Shown here: positions 11,185-18,966 of the stretch, piece after piece
Numbering within the stretch: position 1 is the stretch's first letter
How the letters are laid out: each line of letters starts with the position of its first letter
Origin: Ezakiella peruensis
GTDB lineage: Bacteria; Bacillota; Clostridia; Tissierellales; Peptoniphilaceae
Direction of reading: 5' to 3'
Assembly (NCBI RefSeq): GCF_900215725.1
Contig: NZ_LT962469.1
Coordinates: 233,675 to 297,674, forward strand
Length of the DNA: 64,000 nt
Notes under the pieces: generated by a model
What the model was told of the DNA's origin: nothing
Seen by the model: only the letters and a program-made list of their open reading frames with translations
The model's database searches: none
Program-made: the position numbers and the translations under genes

Positions 11185-12086
11185 AGAAGAAAATATTATT
11201 GATACTTGCCCTTGTCCTCGCCTTTGTCGGCTGCAAAAAGCCGCCTGAGGGAGCGGTGGCAGAAATAGATGGCAAGGTGATAAGCCAAGAGGCCTATGAT
11301 TTTGAATTTAAAAATTACAAAAATATTTACCAGTCCAATGCCGATGAGGAATTTTCAAAGCTGACTACAGACCAGGCTGAAAGCCAAGACCTAATTTTAA
11401 AAAAAGGTGTCCTGGAAAAATTAATTATGAGGGCGACCATTGAAAAGGAATATTTAAAATCCCACGAAGACATCGATGAAAAAACTTTCGAAAAGGCTTT
11501 TGAAGCCAAGATAGAAGACCTGGGTGGCCACGATAATTACAATAAGTTTTTGGAAATGAATAAAATTGACGAAGAATTTTTTAAGGCCAGCATAATAGAA
11601 AATCTGATGGTCGATGCAATTAAGGCCGATTACAAGAAAGAATTTAGTCCCACTGATGAGGACTTGAAGGTCTATTATGAAGACCACAAAGAAGAGCTTT
11701 ACAGATACGATATATCCATGATACTGACTGACACAAGCGACAATGCTTACAGGATTATGAGGTCCCACGATTCATTTAGAAATCTGGCGATTTTAAATAG
11801 CAAGGACCCATTTTCAGCTGTAAATGGTGGGGAACTCAAGGCTGTTGACCCCGTGGATTTGCCTGACGAATTGGTGGACTATGTCAAGAAGGGTCCTGTG
11901 GGCGAATACGCAGACCCAATAGAAAGTCCAGATGGCTTTTATGTTCTAAGAGTTGACAAGGTCTACAAGGACTACGACAGCTTGATTGAAGTTGTTAAAG
12001 ACAAGTATTTTGAAGAAAATTTTAAAAAACACTTGGAAGAGATAAGGGACTCCAACCATGTAAAAGTGTACATGGACCTAAAATAA
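11181..12086 (+). CDS. Peptidyl-prolyl isomerase lipoprotein (SurA/PrsA-like)
   Basis: A 301-residue predicted lipoprotein with signal peptide MKKKILLILALVLAFVGC and lipidated Cys18. The body resembles the PrsA/SurA chaperone family. An N-terminal SurA-like helical region begins VAEIDGKVISQEAYDFEFK, and a parvulin-like region follows (about 165-265) with GGELKAVDP and PIESPDGFYVLRVDK. It would help fold exported proteins outside the membrane. It overlaps mfd by ATGA and ends the long upstream operon. Catalytic parvulin histidines are not obvious, so chaperone activity without isomerase activity is possible. Confidence 0.75.
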   Translation: MKKKILLILALVLAFVGCKKPPEGAVAEIDGKVISQEAYDFEFKNYKNIYQSNADEEFSKLTTDQAESQDLILKKGVLEKLIMRATIEKEYLKSHEDIDEKTFEKAFEAKIEDLGGHDNYNKFLEMNKIDEEFFKASIIENLMVDAIKADYKKEFSPTDEDLKVYYEDHKEELYRYDISMILTDTSDNAYRIMRSHDSFRNLAILNSKDPFSAVNGGELKAVDPVDLPDELVDYVKKGPVGEYADPIESPDGFYVLRVDKVYKDYDSLIEVVKDKYFEENFKKHLEEIRDSNHVKVYMDLK

Positions 12087-12104
12087 ATATTTTTATTTAA
12101 AAAT

Positions 12105-12133
12105 TTGCATACTTTAAAAAATTGTGGTATAAT
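12105..12133 (+). promoter_or_regulatory. Sigma-A promoter of rplY/ctc
   Basis: TTGCAT at 12105-12110 and TATAAT at 12128-12133 with 17 bp between, plus an extended -10 TG at 12125. Read directly from sequence; it lies 31 bp before the rplY start. Confidence 0.8.
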
Positions 12134-12163
12134 AAACGCTAGGATTAAATAAGGAGGCACATT

Positions 12164-12802
12164 ATGGCAAAAATAACAATAGATGCACAAGAAAGGGAAG
12201 GCCTCGGCAAAAATAAAGTTAAGAAGATCAGAGCCGAGAAGAATGTCCCTGCTGCAATATTTGAAAAAGGTGAAGAAACTCACCCAATCACAGTTTCAGC
12301 TAGAGATTTTGACATTGTCTTTAACGAAGCCGGCTTTACAAATATTGTAGATGTTATGATTGATGGAAAAGCATATCCAACAATTATCAAAGAAATAGAT
12401 AGACACCCATTCAAAAACCAAGTTTTACACGTAAACTTCCAAGGTATTAAGATGGACGAAGCAATTAGAGTTGAAGTTCCTATCGACTGTTTAAACAGAG
12501 ACGATATCAAAGTTCAACCATCTGTATTTATTCAAACATTAAATACTCTTCACATCGAATGTTTACCTGGAGACCTACCAGATGTTATTACTATTGATGT
12601 AATCGACATGGAAATTGGCGACCAAATTACAGTTGCTGACTTGGACATTGTTAAAGATGAAAAAATTACTGTACTTACAGATCTTGACGAAACAGTATGT
12701 CTTCTAACTCATGAAGCTGAAGAAGCTGAAGAAGAAACTGAAGAAGTAAGCGCAGCTGAAGTACCAGAAATCGGCGAAGACTCTGAAGCTGAAGAAGAAT
12801 AA
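12164..12802 (+). CDS. rplY: 50S ribosomal protein L25 (CTC form)
   Basis: A 212-residue long form of L25, which binds 5S rRNA. The N-terminal domain begins ITIDAQEREGLGKNKVKKIR, and the C-terminal TL5 domain contains IKMDEAIRVEVPI and PGDLPDVITIDVIDMEIGD. A very acidic tail rich in E and A follows. In Bacillus the ctc gene is sigma-B dependent; here only a sigma-A type promoter is visible. The gene is monocistronic, set off by that promoter and a strong terminator. Confidence 0.93.
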   Translation: MAKITIDAQEREGLGKNKVKKIRAEKNVPAAIFEKGEETHPITVSARDFDIVFNEAGFTNIVDVMIDGKAYPTIIKEIDRHPFKNQVLHVNFQGIKMDEAIRVEVPIDCLNRDDIKVQPSVFIQTLNTLHIECLPGDLPDVITIDVIDMEIGDQITVADLDIVKDEKITVLTDLDETVCLLTHEAEEAEEETEEVSAAEVPEIGEDSEAEEE

Positions 12803-12815
12803 TTTTTGAATGTTT

Positions 12816-12850
12816 GAGACTGAAGGATTTCAGTCTCTATTTTTTTATAT
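12816..12850 (+). terminator. Rho-independent terminator after rplY
   Basis: Perfect 9-bp stem GAGACTGAA / TTCAGTCTC with loop GGAT (12816-12837), followed by a T-rich tract. Confidence 0.92.
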
Positions 12851-12872
12851 TTTTTATTAGAAAGAGGAAGTT

Positions 12873-14435
12873 ATGGAGAAAAAAGTAAAATCCATTGGCA
12901 AAAATGCAGCCATGCTTGGCATAGCGGGAATTATTGTAAAGATTATCGGAGCCATTTACAGGATCCCAATCACCGCTATGATAACCGATGAGGGCCTGGG
13001 CTACTATCAAACGGCTTATCCGATCTACGAGATGATGCTGGCGATCTCAACGGCAGGACTCCCCGTTGCCATTTCAAAAATGGTGGCGGCAAGCGTGGCC
13101 CAAGAAAAATACAGGGACAGCAAAAAAATATTGAGGTTGTCTATGTATCTCATGGGAGCCTTAGGAATATTTTTTGGCCTGATGATTTTTATATTTGCTG
13201 AAAGATTGGCAAATTTTTATAAAAATCCTGGCGCTTATTATTCTATGGTGGCCCTTGTACCAGCCATGGTTGTTTCGCCAATGCTCGCTGGCATTAGGGG
13301 TTATTACCAGGGCAGGCAAATTATGGGGCCAACGGCCATCAGTCAAGTCTTGGTCCAAGGCTTTAGATTAATTTCTGGCCTTGTCCTTGCCAAGTTGCTC
13401 TTGCCAAGGGGTTTGGAATTTGCAGCTGGCGGCGCGACTTTGGCTGCTGGTATTGGCTCTATAATTGGGCTTTTATATATGTTTGCCGTTCACTTTAGAT
13501 ACAGGGCAGACTTAAACAGCGAAGTTACTATAGGCGTCCAAGAGACATCTGAGTCCAAGGAAATTTTAAAGGAAATGATAATGATCGCCCTGCCAATTTC
13601 TATTGGGGCGGCCATTGTCCCAATTATGGATTCAATTGATATTTATTTGGTTATGGACGGCCTTCAAGCAATTGGTTTTAGTCCAGAAGAAGCCAACTTG
13701 CGTTTTGCCTGGCTCAAGGGCATGGCTCAAACTCTTATAAATATGCCACAAGTTTTTGCGGTTGCACTTGGCGTTTCAATTATACCAGTTATTACAAGTT
13801 TGGTTGAAAAGAAAAACCACAAGGAACTAGAGGGAAAGCTGTCAATGATTTTTAAACTTACATTTTTACTGGCCTTCCCATGCATGGTTGGATTATTTTC
13901 CCTATCTTATCCAATCATCTCTTTGATTTACCCAACCACCAGCGCCATGGCCAAGGAAGGGACGGCTTTGATTTTAAAAATCTTATCCCTGTCTACCCTT
14001 CCCCTTATGCTAATTACAATTACCAGCTCAATTATGCAGGCTTTTGGCAAGGAGAGGGTACCAGTTTTAAATCTATTAATTGGAGCGGTCGTTAAAATTA
14101 TTTTGACAATTTATTTGACAAGGATCCCCAGCGTGAATGTCTACGGGGCAGCCATCGGCTCAGTTGTAGGCTATACCATAACAGCCGGATTAAATATTGC
14201 ATCCGTAAATAAGTATATGGCCTTTAGCCTGGATAAAAATATTATAATTTATTTTGTCGCTTCTATTATAATGGGCTTTGCCGCTTATTACAGCCAAGCC
14301 CTTGCCAGCGGATTTATAGGAACAAAGCTTGCGACCCTTGTTGCAATAATAATAGCAGTTGTCATCTACTTTGGAATTTTATTTGCGACCAAGTCCTTCA
14401 CCAGAGAAGACTTTGAAATGTTGAGGAGAAAATAA
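12873..14435 (+). CDS. SpoVB/MurJ-like polysaccharide (lipid II) flippase, MATE superfamily
   Basis: A 520-residue polytopic membrane protein with about 14 predicted spans. It begins with the family-typical KSIGKNAAMLGIAGIIVKIIGAIYRIP and has GIRGYYQGRQIMGPTAISQV in the middle. This places it in the SpoVB/YabM/YtgP branch of oligosaccharidyl-lipid flippases. A second, MviN-branch MurJ is encoded at 29040, so this one may be a parallel cell-wall precursor flippase. Its stop overlaps the next gene by one base (TAATG), as in the yabM-yabN pair of Bacillus. The family name does not imply sporulation. Confidence 0.85.
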   Translation: MEKKVKSIGKNAAMLGIAGIIVKIIGAIYRIPITAMITDEGLGYYQTAYPIYEMMLAISTAGLPVAISKMVAASVAQEKYRDSKKILRLSMYLMGALGIFFGLMIFIFAERLANFYKNPGAYYSMVALVPAMVVSPMLAGIRGYYQGRQIMGPTAISQVLVQGFRLISGLVLAKLLLPRGLEFAAGGATLAAGIGSIIGLLYMFAVHFRYRADLNSEVTIGVQETSESKEILKEMIMIALPISIGAAIVPIMDSIDIYLVMDGLQAIGFSPEEANLRFAWLKGMAQTLINMPQVFAVALGVSIIPVITSLVEKKNHKELEGKLSMIFKLTFLLAFPCMVGLFSLSYPIISLIYPTTSAMAKEGTALILKILSLSTLPLMLITITSSIMQAFGKERVPVLNLLIGAVVKIILTIYLTRIPSVNVYGAAIGSVVGYTITAGLNIASVNKYMAFSLDKNIIIYFVASIIMGFAAYYSQALASGFIGTKLATLVAIIIAVVIYFGILFATKSFTREDFEMLRRK

Positions 14436-15262
14436 TGATTACAATAGCAGGAATAGGTTTTGGAGAAAAAAACGCAGTTACAATTGAAGCAATAAAGGCT
14501 ATGAAGGAGGCGGATAAGGTCATATTAAGAACTGTCCACCACCCTAGCGTAGACCTCTTAATGGAAGAGAATATCGACTTTGAAGCCCTGGATTATATGT
14601 ACGAGACAATAGAAGATTTTGAAAACTTATACCAGTCCATAGCTGAATACGTCTTTGACCAGGCCAAGGACAAAAGCGTCTGCTATGTTGTGCCAGGCAG
14701 TCCATCCATTGCAGAGAGCACAGTAAAAAGGCTGAGGGAGATGACAGACGACATCAAATATATAGAGGCAGTTAGCTTTATAGAGCCGTGTTTTTCTTTG
14801 GCCAAGATTGACCCAGTTGAGGGGGCCCTATTTTTGGACGCCATGGATGTGGACATTGCAAATATAAACCCCAGGCTCAATATAATGATTACCCAAGCCT
14901 GGAATGAATTTTTGCTAAGCGATGTAAAACTCAAACTCATGGAAATTTACGACGACGAAAAAATTGTCTACGCTATTAATAACGCCGGCATAAAAAACGA
15001 AGAGACTTGCGATAAAATTTTTCTATATGAGCTGGATAGAAAAGTCAAGGCAGATATCAGGCTTACAATTATAGTTCCAGCTGAAAAAATCAGCGGGCCC
15101 ATGGATATAATTAAGGCAGCTATGGAAGGAAAGGCTTTCAAAAAGACTGGCTTCGATGAGGTCGACCGAGATAAAGAAAATTTATATAAAGTATTATTTG
15201 AAATTGGCGAAAACATTAATGAAGGCTTGTATGATTTTAAAGATCTATTTACAGAAGACTAA
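14435..15262 (+). CDS. MazG/YabN-type SAM-dependent methylase domain protein, pyrophosphohydrolase domain mostly lost
   Basis: 275 residues. The N-terminal 210 or so match the tetrapyrrole-methylase domain at the front of YabN-type MazG proteins: MITIAGIGFGEKNAVTIEA, then YVVPGSPSIAES and FLDAMDVDIANINPRLNI. In the full family two NTP-pyrophosphohydrolase (MazG) domains follow. Here only a tail resembling the end of a MazG helix bundle is left (NLYKVLFEIGENINEGLYDF). The GCPWD and EExxE metal-binding segments are absent. It overlaps the flippase upstream. Its substrate is unknown, and NTP hydrolysis looks impossible. Confidence 0.75.
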   Translation: MITIAGIGFGEKNAVTIEAIKAMKEADKVILRTVHHPSVDLLMEENIDFEALDYMYETIEDFENLYQSIAEYVFDQAKDKSVCYVVPGSPSIAESTVKRLREMTDDIKYIEAVSFIEPCFSLAKIDPVEGALFLDAMDVDIANINPRLNIMITQAWNEFLLSDVKLKLMEIYDDEKIVYAINNAGIKNEETCDKIFLYELDRKVKADIRLTIIVPAEKISGPMDIIKAAMEGKAFKKTGFDEVDRDKENLYKVLFEIGENINEGLYDFKDLFTED

Positions 15263-15326
15263 GTGCGTAAAAACGCAAAATTTATTGTAAATTTAAATTT
15301 ATTATTATTAAAATTGGCTAAAAGGC

Positions 15327-15355
15327 TTGATATATCCAACAATATGGGGTAAAAT
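15327..15355 (+). promoter_or_regulatory. Sigma-A promoter of hup
   Basis: TTGATA at 15327-15332 and TAAAAT at 15350-15355, 17-bp spacer, 53 bp before the HU start. Confidence 0.7.
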
Positions 15356-15408
15356 ATCAATAGACGAACAGGGAAACTGTTCGCAAAGCAATAATAGGAG
15401 GTAAATTT

Positions 15409-15711
15409 ATGAATAAATCCGAATTAGTTGCAGCAATTGCTGAAAAAACTGAAATGACAAAAAAAGATTCAGAAAGAGCATTAAATGCTACAATCGAATC
15501 AATCACAGAAGCTCTATCAAGTGGTGACAAAGTACAATTAATTGGCTTTGGTACATTCGAAGTAAGAGAAAGAAAAGCTAGAGAAGGCAGAAACCCAAGA
15601 AACCCAGAAGAAGTTATCAAGATTCCTGCAACAAAAGCTCCAGCTTTCAAAGCAGGTAAAGCTCTTAAAGAATCAGTTAACTCAAAGAAAAAATCAAAGA
15701 AAAAGAAATAA
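15409..15711 (+). CDS. hup: HU-family nucleoid DNA-binding protein
   Basis: A 100-residue HU protein: [20 protein letters not shown] at the N-terminus, the beta-arm signature [20 protein letters not shown], and the [13 protein letters not shown] ending. It bends and compacts DNA. A lysine-rich tail (KKKSKKKK) extends beyond the standard HU length of about 90 residues and probably adds nonspecific DNA affinity. It is monocistronic, with its own promoter and terminator, and has a strong AGGAGG ribosome binding site as expected for an abundant protein. Confidence 0.95.
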   Translation: MNKSELVAAIAEKTEMTKKDSERALNATIESITEALSSGDKVQLIGFGTFEVRERKAREGRNPRNPEEVIKIPATKAPAFKAGKALKESVNSKKKSKKKK

Positions 15712-15723
15712 GAAATTAAAATT

Positions 15724-15745
15724 GCTCCCCAGGGAGCTTTTTTAT
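15724..15745 (+). terminator. Rho-independent terminator after hup
   Basis: Short GC-rich hairpin GCTCCC / GGGAGC (15724-15737) followed directly by seven T. Confidence 0.85.
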
Positions 15746-15777
15746 TGGCCAAAATTGGGGTATATTAGAAATACAGT

Positions 15778-15806
15778 TTGCATATTGATATTATAAATGA
15801 TAAAAT
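15778..15806 (+). promoter_or_regulatory. Sigma-A promoter of the gpmA operon
   Basis: TTGCAT at 15778-15783 and TAAAAT at 15801-15806 with a 17-bp spacer, 30 bp before the gpmA start. Confidence 0.7.
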
Positions 15807-15835
15807 ATTTGTATAGTAAAAAATAAGGAGGACTT

Positions 15836-16513
15836 ATGAAACTTGTACTTGTAAGACATGGCCAAAGCGAATGGAATTTAGAAAACAAATTCACAGGCTG
15901 GGTTGATGTTGATTTAAGCGAAAAAGGATACGCCGAAGCCAAACACGCTGGCCAAATCCTAAAAGATCATGGTTTAGAATTCGACAAGGCTTATACCTCG
16001 GTATTAAAACGCGCTATAAAGACTTTAAATATAATATTAGAAGAAAGCGACCAACTTTGGTTACCAACTGTTAAGTCATGGAGGCTAAACGAAAGACACT
16101 ACGGTGCTCTCCAAGGTTTAAATAAGGCGGAGACAGCCGAAAAATACGGGGACGAAAAAGTTCACATTTGGAGGAGGTCTTATGACACCCTTCCACCACT
16201 TATGAATGCAGATGACGAACTAAGTCAAGTAAATGACAGACGCTATCTCAAAGATGTGGTTCCTATGGCAGAAAATTTAAAAATCACTCTGGAAAGGGTA
16301 ATGCCTATTTGGCAAGACCAAATTGAACCTGACTTAAGAGATGGAAAAAATATAATTATAGCAGCCCACGGCAATTCTCTAAGAGCCCTCACCAAACACC
16401 TGGAAGGAATTTCAGATGAAGATATCATGGGTCTTGAGATACCAACAGGCAGCCCAATTATTTATGAACTCGATCACGACTTAAAAGTAATTGATAAAAA
16501 GACATTTAAATAG
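15836..16513 (+). CDS. gpmA: 2,3-bisphosphoglycerate-dependent phosphoglycerate mutase
   Basis: A 225-residue dPGM that interconverts 3- and 2-phosphoglycerate in glycolysis. The phosphohistidine motif is [18 protein letters not shown] near the N-terminus. It also shows [20 protein letters not shown], the second active-site histidine in [10 protein letters not shown], and the [12 protein letters not shown] ending, all typical. The ribosome binding site is AGGAGG. A corrinoid adenosyltransferase starts 9 bp downstream behind another AGGAGG, so the two are probably co-transcribed. Confidence 0.96.
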   Translation: MKLVLVRHGQSEWNLENKFTGWVDVDLSEKGYAEAKHAGQILKDHGLEFDKAYTSVLKRAIKTLNIILEESDQLWLPTVKSWRLNERHYGALQGLNKAETAEKYGDEKVHIWRRSYDTLPPLMNADDELSQVNDRRYLKDVVPMAENLKITLERVMPIWQDQIEPDLRDGKNIIIAAHGNSLRALTKHLEGISDEDIMGLEIPTGSPIIYELDHDLKVIDKKTFK

Positions 16514-16522
16514 GAGGATTAT

Positions 16523-17023
16523 ATGTTATTTTGTATTACAGGAAACGGAAAAGGAAAGACCACCTCATGCTTAGGAATGGCCCTAAGGATGCTAGGCAAT
16601 GGCGGCAAGGTATTTTTTATGCAATTTATGAAGGGCAGCGAATACAGCGAAATCAAAGCCCTAAAGACCTTTGAAAATATTGAAACACATTTGGCAGGCA
16701 GAAAAGGCTTTATCAAAAGAAATGCTGAAGAAGAAGACAAAAAGGCAGCCCGCGAAGGCTGGGATCTCTTTGTTAAAAAGCTTGACGAAGACTTTGACCT
16801 TTATATTCTAGATGAGTTAAATGTAGCAATGTTTTATGAACTCCTGCCAATGGACGAAGTCAAAGGCGTCTTAGAAAAGGCAGCAGAAGAAAAAGATATA
16901 GTAATCTCAGGCAGGTATGCACCAGAAGAACTCCAAGAAATCGCAAAGATGGTTTCCAATGTTCAAGAGGTCAAACACCACTACCAAGAAGGAATTCCTG
17001 CCAGAAAGGGAATTGAATTTTAA
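16523..17023 (+). CDS. ATP:cob(I)alamin adenosyltransferase, CobA/BtuR family
   Basis: A 166-residue P-loop protein with MLFCITGNGKGKTTSCLGMA (Walker A at residues 7-15), the MQFMKG segment and DLYILDELNVA as Walker B. This is the pattern of the CobA/BtuR/CobO corrinoid adenosyltransferases, which attach adenosyl to cobalt to make coenzyme B12. No other cobalamin synthesis gene is in the window. The only cobalamin-dependent enzyme seen, a methionine synthase, is a wreck at 39986-40462. The stop overlaps the next start (TAATG). Confidence 0.88.
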   Translation: MLFCITGNGKGKTTSCLGMALRMLGNGGKVFFMQFMKGSEYSEIKALKTFENIETHLAGRKGFIKRNAEEEDKKAAREGWDLFVKKLDEDFDLYILDELNVAMFYELLPMDEVKGVLEKAAEEKDIVISGRYAPEELQEIAKMVSNVQEVKHHYQEGIPARKGIEF

Positions 17024-17874
17024 TGGATGAAAATATTAAAAAAGCCAGTATATTAATGCTGCTATCTGCATTTTCCTTTGCGGTAATGCAGATGGCAGTG
17101 AAATATTCTGCACAGACAGTACCAGTCGTGGAGCTGGTTGTAATGAGAAATTTATTTTTGGTGTTCACCTCAATAATCTCATTAAAAAAACAAGGCAAGC
17201 CATATGTAAGGGATAAAAAGAATATACCGAAATTATTTTTAAGAGGATTTTTTGGCATGCTTGGCGTGCTTTTGTATTTTATAGCCACCAAATACCTGCC
17301 AACAGCAGAGGCGGCCATCCTACAAAAGTCGAGTCCGTTTTTTGTAGTGGTCTTTGCAGCCATATTATTAAAGGAAAAAGTTACAAAAATCGATGTAATC
17401 TCTTTAATTTTAGCCTTTGTGGGCGTGGCCATAATCACCAAGCCAACAGGGGACTTTAATATCTATTCTATAGTCGCATTTTTATCAGCCCTCTTTGCAG
17501 CCATGGCCTATGTAATAATTGGCATGCTCAAGGGCAAGGAAGAAGGCGAGACAGTAATGTTAGCCTTTGGTTTGGTAACAGTAGTAATCTTAGCGCCTTT
17601 TATGATCAAGGGATTTAAAGTGCCAAATGCCAAAGAAGCACTGGGTATGCTAATGGTCGGCATCGGCGGAGCTTGCGGCCAATACTTTTTGACCAAGAGC
17701 TATCTGATGGCGCCTGCTTCGAAGGTAAGCATTTACAATTACTCAAGTGTAGTCTTCTCATCAATCTTTGGTTACTTCCTATTCGGAGATAAGATTGATT
17801 TCGCAACAGGAATTGGAATGATCCTTGTATTTGTGGCGGCATTCATATCTTTTAAGTCAACACAAAAGGCATAA
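17023..17874 (+). CDS. EamA/DMT-superfamily membrane transporter
   Basis: A 283-residue protein with about ten predicted membrane spans in two homologous halves (EamA repeats). The first starts ASILMLLSAFSFAVMQMAVK. The second has IVAFLSALFAAMAYVIIGML and ends SSVVFSSIFGYFLFGDKIDF. Members export amino acids, nucleotides or other metabolites; the substrate cannot be read from sequence. It overlaps the adenosyltransferase stop by one base and is the last gene of the gpmA operon. Confidence 0.85.
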   Translation: MDENIKKASILMLLSAFSFAVMQMAVKYSAQTVPVVELVVMRNLFLVFTSIISLKKQGKPYVRDKKNIPKLFLRGFFGMLGVLLYFIATKYLPTAEAAILQKSSPFFVVVFAAILLKEKVTKIDVISLILAFVGVAIITKPTGDFNIYSIVAFLSALFAAMAYVIIGMLKGKEEGETVMLAFGLVTVVILAPFMIKGFKVPNAKEALGMLMVGIGGACGQYFLTKSYLMAPASKVSIYNYSSVVFSSIFGYFLFGDKIDFATGIGMILVFVAAFISFKSTQKA

Positions 17875-17947
17875 AATCAAGGGTTAAATATAAAAATAAT
17901 AGTAGAGAAACTCTTTTAAAAATTTTTAATAAATATATAAAAAATGC

Positions 17948-17976
17948 TTGACAAAGTATTTTTATTAATGTATAAT
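17948..17976 (+). promoter_or_regulatory. Consensus sigma-A promoter of the tRNA cluster
   Basis: TTGACA at 17948-17953 and TATAAT at 17971-17976, 17-bp spacer: a perfect consensus pair, 42 bp before the first tRNA. Confidence 0.9.
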
Positions 17977-18017
17977 ATATTTTGTCAGTGGTTGAGACAC
18001 CAGAGCAAGCCCCATTT

Positions 18018-18091
18018 GCGGGTGTAGCTCAATGGCAGAGCGTCAGCTTCCCAAGCTGATTACGAGGGTTCGATTCCCTTCACCCGCTCCA
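18018..18091 (+). tRNA. tRNA-Gly (anticodon CCC)
   Basis: Full cloverleaf: acceptor GCGGGTG / CACCCGC, D arm GCTC/GAGC, anticodon stem TCAGC/GCTGA with loop TTCCCAA, T arm AGGGT TCGATTC, encoded CCA at 18089-18091. The anticodon CCC reads GGG. Confidence 0.95.
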
Positions 18092-18101
18092 ACCCAAGCA
18101 T

Positions 18102-18179
18102 GGTGGATGTGGCCGAGTTGGTTAAGGCGCCAGATTGTGGTTCTGGAGATCGTGGGTTCGACTCCCATCATCCACCCCA
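18102..18179 (+). tRNA. tRNA-His (anticodon GTG)
   Basis: Acceptor GTGGATG (18103-18109) pairs with CATCCAC (18169-18175). The extra G at 18102 can pair with C73, the tRNA-His hallmark. The anticodon loop is TTGTGGT, and CCA is encoded at 18177-18179. Confidence 0.95.
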
Positions 18180-18184
18180 TTTAT

Positions 18185-18260
18185 GACCCATTAGCTCAGT
18201 TGGCAGAGCACTTGACTTTTAATCAAGGAGTCCCGCGTTCGAGTCGCGGATGGGTCACCA
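18185..18260 (+). tRNA. tRNA-Lys (anticodon TTT)
   Basis: Acceptor GACCCAT / ATGGGTC, anticodon stem CTTGA/TCAAG with loop CTTTTAA, T loop TTCGAGT, and CCA encoded at 18258-18260. It is followed about 30 bp later by a degenerate copy of itself. Confidence 0.95.
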
Positions 18261-18289
18261 ATTTATTTTAAAAGGTGTAAAAAGTAAAG

Positions 18290-18369
18290 GGACAATAAGC
18301 TAGCTCAGTTTGAGAACACTTGCCTTTAATCAAGTAGTCGCCGCGAACGAGCAAGCGAATTGGTCACCA
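18290..18369 (+). pseudogene. Decayed tRNA-Lys copy
   Basis: The segment keeps TAGCTCAGTT, AACACTTG, CTTTAATCAAG and the end GGTCACCA of the intact tRNA-Lys just upstream. It has insertions in the 5' part, a deleted base in the anticodon loop and a scrambled T arm (GCGAACGAGCAAGCG in place of the normal T stem-loop). The acceptor no longer pairs well. It is a duplicated and degenerated tRNA gene, not expected to fold. Confidence 0.8.
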
Positions 18370-18427
18370 ATTTTTTTAAAAGAAATTTTCGATGATATAA
18401 GTTGCAAGCACTGACAAAATTTAATAT

Positions 18428-18512
18428 GCGGGAATGGCGAAATTGGCAGACGCGCTGGATTTAGGTTCCAGTGCCGCGAGGCGTGGGGGTTCAAGTCCTC
18501 TTTCCCGCACCA
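18428..18512 (+). tRNA. tRNA-Leu (anticodon TAG)
   Basis: A class II tRNA with a long variable arm (TGCCGCGAGGCGT). Acceptor GCGGGAA / TTCCCGC, anticodon stem CTGGA/TCCAG with loop TTTAGGT, and CCA encoded at 18510-18512. TAG reads CUA and probably other CUN codons. Confidence 0.95.
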
Positions 18513-18520
18513 AACAAGGA

Positions 18521-18550
18521 AGCAGGTCACTATGTGACCTGCTTTTTGTT
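18521..18550 (+). terminator. Terminator of the tRNA cluster
   Basis: Ten-bp stem AGCAGGTCAC / GTGACCTGCT with loop TAT (18521-18543), then a T-rich tail. Confidence 0.9.
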
Positions 18551-18553
18551 TGG

Positions 18554-18877
18554 CACGGGGACTGAAGTTGTGTAAATCCCCACGCCTCGCACTTTAGCAA
18601 TTATAAATAACGACAGCCATCCTTAAGCACTCTGCTCGTAACTTAATCGCCCTAGAAAAAAACGAAGAATTTTGCGAACTGCAGATTTTTTTCGACTGAG
18701 GCGTATGCCTATACGCCGCAAGGAGAAAAGAAATCGAAAGGAGTGAAAGGCGAGTTTTTAGCAGGGCGAGGGTCAAGTCCTCGCCACCTGCACCAAACAA
18801 AAATTACAGATGCAAAGCATATCGGTTTTTTATTTCTCTAGTGCGGGGACTGATTGTGAGTGAACCCCCACGTATGC
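18554..18877 (+). repeat. Degenerate tandem copy of the tRNA-Leu 3' end and its downstream flank
   Basis: This gene-free stretch of about 320 bp holds a decayed second copy of the tRNA-Leu tail. TCAAGTCCTC...GCACCAAACAA at about 18771-18800 mirrors TCAAGTCCTC...GCACCAAACAA at 18490-18516. The flanking hairpin-like GCGGGGACTGA...TGAACCCCCACG (about 18842-18871) mirrors CGGGGACTGA...TAAATCCCCACG (about 18556-18583). The middle (18597-18760) shows no recognisable gene. This looks like an old duplication that decayed. Confidence 0.6.
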
Positions 18878-18919
18878 AATATTTATCCTATCATATTAAA
18901 TTTTCTTTACTCATTTTTC

Positions 18920-18948
18920 TTTACTTATTTACATATGTGTTTTATAAT
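18920..18948 (+). promoter_or_regulatory. Probable promoter of the ABC exporter operon
   Basis: TATAAT at 18943-18948 with a weak -35 (TTTACT, 18920-18925) and a 17-bp spacer, 18 bp before the ATP-binding gene. Confidence 0.55.
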
Positions 18949-18966
18949 AGGCTTAAGGAGGCTTGT

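Noticed and set aside
18032-18271. Open frame across tRNA-Gly, tRNA-His and tRNA-Lys
   Set aside because: It overlaps three well-folded tRNA genes. The frames on the other strand at 18330-18530 and 18594-18800 are rejected for the same reason or for lack of start signals.
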